Shown here: piece after piece, positions 61,120 through 64,000 of the stretch
Position numbering within the stretch: position 1 is the stretch's first letter
Layout: every line of letters starts with the position of its first letter
Assembly: GCF_004123905.1 (NCBI RefSeq)
Contig: NZ_MZXW01000015.1
Span: 248,001-312,000, forward strand
Direction of reading: 5' to 3'
From: Bradyrhizobium betae
Lineage (GTDB): Bacteria > Pseudomonadota > Alphaproteobacteria > Rhizobiales > Xanthobacteraceae
Length of the DNA stretch: 64,000 bases
The notes under the pieces: model-generated
Seen by the model: the letters and a program-made list of their open reading frames with translations, nothing else
Told to the model about the DNA's origin: nothing
The model's database searches: none
Made by a program: the position numbers and the translations under genes

Positions 61120-63600
61120 CTATCCTCTGTTGTCTGAAAAACTGCTCTTGCGCGGCAGCAGGATCGTGAACTCCGTGAACGCGCCCGGCTCGGTCGCGAC
61201 GTCGATGGTTCCGCCATGCTGCTTCACCACGATGTCGTGGCTCATCGACAGCCCGAGGCCGGTGCCTTCGCCGGCCGGCTTGGTGGTGAAGAACGGATTG
61301 AACATCTTCGCCTTCACGTCATCGGGAATGCCGGTGCCGTTGTCGCGGATGCGGATCTCGATGCTGTCGCCGCGGTCGCGGGTCGTGGCTGTCACCACCG
61401 GCTCGTAACTGCCAGCGCCATTGTCCGCCTTGCGTTTCGCCACCGCATGAAACCCGTTCGAGATCAGGTTCAGCAGCACCCGGGTGATCTCCTGCGGAAA
61501 CACTTCGGCCGACCCGGCCAAAGGATCGAGCTCGCGCCTGAGCGTCACGTCGAATTGCGGCTTCTCGGCGCGCGCGCCGTGGTAGGCGAGGCTGAGGCTT
61601 TCCTCGACCAGCGCGTTGATATCGCTCTGGCGATGCTCGCCGCCGCCCTCGCGCGAATGCAGCAGCATGTTCTTGACGATGGAGTCGGCGCGCCTGCCAT
61701 GCTGCACGACCTTTTGCAGATTGTCTTTCAGCAGTCCCGTCAGTTCGTCGACTTCGCTGCGGACATCGTTCGCGAGCGGAACGGGCGCCAGGGCCTCGTT
61801 CAGCTCGTCTGTCAGCTCGGCGGAGAGCGAGGCGAAATTGTTGACGAAATTGAGCGGGTTCTTGATCTCGTGCGCGATGCCGGCGGTGAGCTGGCCGAGC
61901 GAGGCCAGCTTCTCGGTCTGCACCAGCCGGTCCTGCGCCGCGCGCAGATCGTCGAGCGATTTCGCAAGCTCCCGCGTGCGCTCCTGCACCTCGTTGAACA
62001 GCCGCGTGTTCTCGATCGCGATCACGGCCTGGTCGGCAAAGGTCTTGAGCAGGCTGATCGCCTTCTCCGGGAAAGGACCGGCCTCGGGCCGTGTCACGCC
62101 GATGGTGCCGATCGCAACGCCATCGCGCAGCATCGGGATCACGAGAATGCTGCGATAGCCGCGCGCCCGTGCCAGTTCCCGCATGGCGTCCGTGAGGTCG
62201 GGCTCGTTCTGCATGTCGCTGCGGAAGGCGTATTCCCCGCTCGCCGCCACCCGGCTGTGAATGCCGGACGCTGCGAGCGGTGCTGGAAACGAGCTGAGCA
62301 GCTCATCGTTGCCGGCATCATTGTCGGTGGTGAACGCGGCCAGATACAGCATGCCGTCGATCAGGCGGGTGACGGTGGAGGAATGTCCGCCGACCAGCGT
62401 CTTGGCACTGTCGGAGATGGCCTGGAACACCGGCGTGACATCCGCGGGCGAAGCCGCGATCACCTTGAGGATGTCGGCGGTCGCAGTCTGCCGTTCGAGC
62501 GCCTCCCTGGTGGCGTTGAACAGGCTGACATTCTTGACCGCGATCACCGCCTGGTCGGCGAAAGTCTGCAACAGCCGCACGTGATGCTCGGCGAAGCTGC
62601 CTGTCGTCCGTCGCGTCGCGATGATGACGCCTTTGGCCTCGCCCTCGCTCATCAGCGGCGTGAACAGCATGCTGCGAAAGCCGCGGGCGCGCGCGATGTC
62701 GCGTGCGGCCGGCTCGAGCTCGGTGTCGGGCAGCTGCGCCGATTCGCCATGGGCGACGAGCTGATAGGCCGGGAATTGCGCGAACGGCACCGGGAACGAG
62801 GCCTGCAGCACGCGGTCGCCGAAAGGATCGCCGGGCGTGAAGGCCGCAAGGTGCGCGGCGCCGTCGATATAGCGCAGCACGGCGGTGGAGAAGCCGCCGA
62901 TCAGGCGGTTGGCGTCGGCGGCGATGGCGTCGAACACGGGTTGCATGTCGGAGGGCGAGGTCGCCATCACCTTCAGGATGTCGGCGGTGGCAGTCTGGCG
63001 CTCCAGCGCCTCGCGCGTCTCGTTGAACAGCCGTGCGTTCTCGATCGCGACCACGGCCTGGTCGGCAAAGGTCTGGAGCAGTTGCACGAGGTCGGGTGCA
63101 AACGCCCCGGTCTCGGTTCGCGTGACGCTGATCATGCCGACCGCCATGCCGCGGTTCATCAGCGGCATGAACAGGACGCTGCGGAAGCCACGCAATCGCG
63201 CGAGATCGCGGTTCAGCTCCGGGACGTCGCCAGCCTCGCTGTCGGGAAACTGGATCGTCTCGCCGCCGCGAACCAGCGCAAAGGTCGGAAAATCCTCGAT
63301 CCGTCGTGGGAACGACGCCTTCAGCCCTTCGTCTCCTTCCGGGCTGGTCGGTGTGAACGCCACGAGGTGCAGTTCGTCGCCGGTGAACTGAAGCACGGTT
63401 GCGGAGAAGCCGCCGAGCAAACGCTTCGAGCTGGATGCGATCGCCGCGAACACCGGCGTTGCATCGGACGGGGAGGCCGCGATGGTGCGCAGGATCTCGG
63501 CGCTCGCATTCTCGCGATCGCGCGCCATCGCGAGCGCGCTGCGCAACCGCGCGTTCTCGGCGGCGAGCCCGTCGGCGACATCGTTGGAAGGGTCGGTCAT
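61120..63600 (-). CDS. Soluble sensor histidine kinase with three GAF domains
   Basis: 826 residues from ATG 63600 (MTDPSNDVADGL); the frame extends to 63636. Three similar GAF modules (about 20-190, 205-360 and 375-535) each end in LLQTFADQAVVAIENARLF-like text. A DHp helix then has His577 in GIAHEIKNPLNFVNNF and a HATPase domain with NLISNGFHAV, RDNGTGIPDDV and GTGLGLSMSHDIV. No membrane segment. The signal is unknown. The hydrolase gene follows in the same operon. Confidence 0.92.
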   Translation of the reverse strand: MTDPSNDVADGLAAENARLRSALAMARDRENASAEILRTIAASPSDATPVFAAIASSSKRLLGGFSATVLQFTGDELHLVAFTPTSPEGDEGLKASFPRRIEDFPTFALVRGGETIQFPDSEAGDVPELNRDLARLRGFRSVLFMPLMNRGMAVGMISVTRTETGAFAPDLVQLLQTFADQAVVAIENARLFNETREALERQTATADILKVMATSPSDMQPVFDAIAADANRLIGGFSTAVLRYIDGAAHLAAFTPGDPFGDRVLQASFPVPFAQFPAYQLVAHGESAQLPDTELEPAARDIARARGFRSMLFTPLMSEGEAKGVIIATRRTTGSFAEHHVRLLQTFADQAVIAVKNVSLFNATREALERQTATADILKVIAASPADVTPVFQAISDSAKTLVGGHSSTVTRLIDGMLYLAAFTTDNDAGNDELLSSFPAPLAASGIHSRVAASGEYAFRSDMQNEPDLTDAMRELARARGYRSILVIPMLRDGVAIGTIGVTRPEAGPFPEKAISLLKTFADQAVIAIENTRLFNEVQERTRELAKSLDDLRAAQDRLVQTEKLASLGQLTAGIAHEIKNPLNFVNNFASLSAELTDELNEALAPVPLANDVRSEVDELTGLLKDNLQKVVQHGRRADSIVKNMLLHSREGGGEHRQSDINALVEESLSLAYHGARAEKPQFDVTLRRELDPLAGSAEVFPQEITRVLLNLISNGFHAVAKRKADNGAGSYEPVVTATTRDRGDSIEIRIRDNGTGIPDDVKAKMFNPFFTTKPAGEGTGLGLSMSHDIVVKQHGGTIDVATEPGAFTEFTILLPRKSSFSDNRG

Positions 63601-63698
63601 TCGCAATCCGGCTTGATGCCGCGACAGGCGCGGCACCTGGCCGGATTATCACACCTCCTGCGGCGGGAGCCAGCGCGCCTTGCTGAACCCCGCCCCCC

Positions 63699-64000
63699 TC
63701 ACGTCCCCGGCCGCGATACCTCGGTTTCCTTGCTGGTGATGAACTCCAGCAGCACGGGAATGCCCTCCTGCGTCTTCTGGATGCCGCGCCTGATCGCGGG
63801 GATGATGTCCTCGGGCCTGGTCACGCGCTCGCCATAGCCGCCGAAGGCGCGCGCCATCGCGGCGTAGTCGCCGGAAATGTCGGTCGAGCGATATTTTTCG
63901 GTCGAGATCGGCATCACCTTCAACTCGATCGCCATCGAGAAATTGTTGAGCAGGATCGACATGATCGGAATGCGCTCGCGCACCGCGGTTTCGAAATCCA
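63699..64000 (-). CDS. TPP-dependent enzyme, C-terminal part (acetolactate synthase-like family)
   Basis: The frame enters from the right edge and stops at 63699, so about 100 residues of the C-terminus are seen. DFETAVRERIPIMSILLNN then FSMAIELKVMPISTEKY and GDYAAMARAFGGYGERVT match the TPP-binding C domain of the COG0028 family, where the LNN follows the GDG...N motif that lies outside the window. Reaction cannot be named. Confidence 0.85.
   Translation of the reverse strand, partial: DFETAVRERIPIMSILLNNFSMAIELKVMPISTEKYRSTDISGDYAAMARAFGGYGERVTRPEDIIPAIRRGIQKTQEGIPVLLEFITSKETEVSRPGT

Noticed and set aside
61216..63837. Very long plus-strand open frame (over 870 codons) opposite the GAF kinase
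   Set aside because: It is the antisense shadow of a convincing kinase gene. Its product is Arg/His/Gly-rich without domains, as expected from GC-rich complementary frames.
1..64000. Prophage, integrative element or tRNA-linked island
   Set aside because: No integrase, transposase, phage genes, tRNA genes or attachment-like direct repeats were seen. Composition is uniformly GC-rich.

Overview
The window is chromosomal DNA of a high-GC alphaproteobacterium, most probably Bradyrhizobium or a close relative in the Nitrobacteraceae. The clues are the paired beta-helix/TIGR03809-type genes, a MucR/Ros regulator of the rhizobial type, several Bug-type solute-binding proteins, a heterodimeric methylmalonyl-CoA mutase, and interspersed palindromic repeats of the kind seen throughout Bradyrhizobium. 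I see no rRNA, tRNA, CRISPR array, insertion sequence, prophage or replication origin. Coding density is high, and many genes overlap by ATGA.

Layout. 1-3.9 kb: the start of a truncated membrane protein (minus), then an ECF sigma / anti-sigma / secreted subtilase operon (plus). 4-6.5 kb: a candidate small RNA with a strong terminator, then a convergent TIGR03809-like/beta-helix pair. 6.7-9 kb: pcp, meaB and a HEPN/MNT toxin-antitoxin pair. 9.1-12.2 kb: a tripartite tricarboxylate transporter operon (SBP, small and large permease). 12.3-17.8 kb: a DUF3298 protein and the mutA-GFA-mutB cluster. 17.9-19.6 kb: folP-folB-folK. 19.8-25.5 kb: DUF4332, DUF2267-like, HerA-like ATPase, GT87 membrane protein, M20 peptidase. 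25.8-28.4 kb: class II aldolase and GT39 membrane glycosyltransferase. 28.7-31.1 kb: membrane protein, MucR, SufE, DUF5330. 31.5-37 kb: DivJ/PleC-like kinase, peptidoglycan-binding protein, DUF1491, DUF2336, a small protein and a lipoprotein. 37.2-45.3 kb: an accessory catabolic/transport region with two Bug proteins, LysR and GntR regulators, MBL hydrolase, FAH, DUF1185, quinone oxidoreductase and VOC protein. 45.4-47 kb: GFA and Cj0069-like proteins. 47.2-53.1 kb: an arsenic-type island with two divergent ArsR-led operons. 53.4-57.7 kb: PBP1A with DUF1214/DUF1254, and YcgN. 57.8-64 kb: DHA2 exporter, membrane alpha/beta hydrolase, triple-GAF kinase and the end of a TPP enzyme.

How genes work together. 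MeaB normally protects the B12-dependent mutase encoded about 5 kb away. The GntR regulator probably controls both flanking catabolic units, because an identical 12-bp palindrome precedes each. The ArsR2 regulator probably controls itself and the downstream flavoprotein/MFS genes through two near-identical operators. The subtilase and its anti-sigma appear to share a propeptide-like domain, which suggests a proteolytic feedback circuit. The strongest candidates for undescribed biology are that sigma/anti-sigma/protease unit, a perfect hairpin over the sufE start, an internally deleted arsC, and the arsenic island that lacks ArsB/ACR3.
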